Both the position numbers and the translations under genes were made by a program. The notes beneath the pieces are model-generated. The model saw only the letters and a program-made list of their open reading frames with translations, made no database searches and was not told where the DNA came from. DNA of 6,288 nucleotides, from NCBI GenBank assembly GCA_011055475.1, contig DSDH01000536.1, positions 1-6,288 on the forward strand, given 5' to 3'. Shown piece by piece: positions 5,173-6,288 of this stretch. This DNA is from Phycisphaerales bacterium (GTDB lineage Bacteria > Planctomycetota > Phycisphaerae > Sedimentisphaerales > Anaerohalosphaeraceae). Numbering within the stretch: position 1 is the stretch's first letter; every line of letters begins with the position of its first letter.

Positions 5173-6288
5173 TCAGGCAAACTCGCCCAAGGTCTCACGG
5201 TAGTGGCGCAGCAAAGTTTCTTTACGCGGTCCGCCGAGATGCTCCCAGGGCAGGATCTCGTCGGTGTCGAAACACCGTTGAGCGGCGGCATCCAGGTCCA
5301 TGCCGTGGACGCCAAAGGCCCGCCGCCAGCGGTCGATATCGAAGCACTCATCCCACAAATCGAACCGCGCCCCGTCCCGCCAGGCCGTTTCGACGACGTC
5401 CGCCAGTCGCCGGTCGCCCCTGCCCATGGCCGACTCCAGAACGCTGCGGCGGATATCGTGAAACTTGAGCGTCACGAACCGGGCCCGCAACCGCCGCTTG
5501 CGATCCAACAGGAGCCTTCGCGCCCGCTCGAAGTAGGCCCCATCCCGCTGGCCGAGCCATTGAAAGGGCGTATGCGGCTTGGGCACCAGCCAACTGACCG
5601 CCGCGTTGACCTCGGCGATGCGCCCGTCCACGTCCCGCCGACGCTCGCCGACCGCCATGGCCAGGTCCACGATCCGCACGACGTCCTCTTCTGTCTCACC
5701 GGGCAGGCCCACCATGAAGTAGAGCTTGACGCGGCGGAACCCCACGCGATAGGCCGCCTCGACCGCCGCCAGCAGATCCTCGTCGCGCAGGGGCTTGTGG
5801 ATGATCCGGCGGAGGCGCTCGCCGGCGGCCTCGACCGCGATGGTCAGGCCACTCTTGCGCACCGAGGTCATCCCCTCGGGCACCAGCTTAAGCTCTTCCT
5901 GTACCCGCAGGCTGGGGATCGAAAGCCCCACGTGCCGCGGCTCGAACTCGGCCCGCAGCCGTTCGACCAGCTCGGGCAGGTGCGGGTAATCACCCGTGGA
6001 TAGGCTCAGCAGGCCGATCGTATCCAGCCCCGTCGCGGCGTACTGCGTGCGGGCGATTTCGACGATCCGGTTAACACTGCGAAAGCGGACCGGCCGCCGA
6101 CAGTAGCTGGCCTGACAGAAGCGGCATCGGCCTGGGCAGCCCCGCATCACCTCGATGCTGATCCGGTCGTGGACCGGCTCGACGTGCGGCACAATCGGCC
6201 GGTCCGGCACGGGCGCGGCCTCGAGATCTTCGACAACCGCGTTCTCGAAGCGCGTGCGCAGGCCGGGTTCCATGGGATCGAAGGAGAT
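5173..6288 (-). CDS. TIGR03960-like B12-binding-type radical SAM protein (N-terminal part outside window)
   Basis: The minus strand is open from the right edge to the TGA at 5175-5173, giving 371 residues. The in-frame ATG at 6273 is probably internal: the five codons before it (ISFDP) continue the frame, and family members have a B12-binding-like N-terminal domain ahead of this point. The radical SAM cluster motif is RGCPGRCRFCQAS, with C-x3-C-x2-C at residues 46, 50 and 53 counted from that Met. Other family-like features are the RPVRFRS motif (60-66) just after the cluster, SLSTGDYPHLPEL (90-102), a GLPGETEEDV segment (about 196-205), and the ending ILPWEHLGGPRKETLLRHY. It should bind a [4Fe-4S] cluster and S-adenosylmethionine; no reaction is known to me for this family. 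The protein ends without a fused DUF2344 (TIGR03936) domain, and no such gene follows, since the lipoprotein gene converges 37 bp away. Confidence 0.88.
   Translation of the reverse strand: MSFDPMEPGLRTRFENAVVEDLEAAPVPDRPIVPHVEPVHDRISIEVMRGCPGRCRFCQASYCRRPVRFRSVNRIVEIARTQYAATGLDTIGLLSLSTGDYPHLPELVERLRAEFEPRHVGLSIPSLRVQEELKLVPEGMTSVRKSGLTIAVEAAGERLRRIIHKPLRDEDLLAAVEAAYRVGFRRVKLYFMVGLPGETEEDVVRIVDLAMAVGERRRDVDGRIAEVNAAVSWLVPKPHTPFQWLGQRDGAYFERARRLLLDRKRRLRARFVTLKFHDIRRSVLESAMGRGDRRLADVVETAWRDGARFDLWDECFDIDRWRRAFGVHGMDLDAAAQRCFDTDEILPWEHLGGPRKETLLRHYRETLGEFA

Noticed and set aside
5122..6003. Plus-strand open frame of 293 codons opposite the radical SAM gene
   Set aside because: The opposite strand has the radical SAM cysteine motif and family C-terminus; this frame is Pro/His/Gln-rich and featureless.
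6271..6273. ATG as the true start of the radical SAM gene
   Set aside because: The frame is open to the window edge with family-like sequence before the ATG, and the family's N-terminal domain would be missing, so the gene almost certainly starts outside the window.

Overview
The window is GC-rich bacterial DNA from a diderm (Gram-negative-type) organism. The evidence is a DsbD-type periplasmic thiol reductant exporter and a predicted lipoprotein with a clear lipobox. The gene set (GH130 glycosidase, DsbD with fused thioredoxin domain, endonuclease III with a Lys/Thr/Ala tail, LOG-family protein, B12-type radical SAM protein) would fit a Planctomycetota/Phycisphaerae-like genome or a related environmental lineage. 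That placement is an inference from general familiarity and is weak. I see no mobile element, CRISPR array, tRNA or rRNA.

Layout. Positions 1-812 (minus strand) carry most of a GH130-family mannoside phosphorylase/glycosidase whose 3' end lies outside the window. A 244-bp divergent intergenic region follows, with candidate promoters for both directions and a terminator-like hairpin plus T-run on the plus strand. On the plus strand, dsbD (1057-2916) and nth (2937-3701) are 20 bp apart and probably form one operon. After a 143-bp gap with a notable pair of competing hairpins comes a LOG-family nucleotide hydrolase gene (3845-4555). After a further 136-bp gap comes a small predicted lipoprotein of unknown family (4692-5135). 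A convergent radical SAM gene (5173-6288, minus strand) enters from the right edge and lacks its N-terminal part here.

How the genes work together. They do not form an obvious single pathway. DsbD would pass electrons from cytoplasmic thioredoxin across the inner membrane to periplasmic thiol proteins. The small lipoprotein has two non-lipobox cysteines and could in principle be a client, but nothing shows this. Nth is a base-excision-repair enzyme, the LOG protein acts in nucleotide or cytokinin-like metabolism, GH130 in mannoside breakdown, and the radical SAM protein has no established role. I regard this mostly as ordinary chromosomal housekeeping and metabolism. I did not find a convincing new system. 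The points most worth a second look are the histone-like tail on Nth, the radical SAM gene that ends without its usual DUF2344 partner beside it, the orphan lipoprotein, and the structured intergenic DNA.
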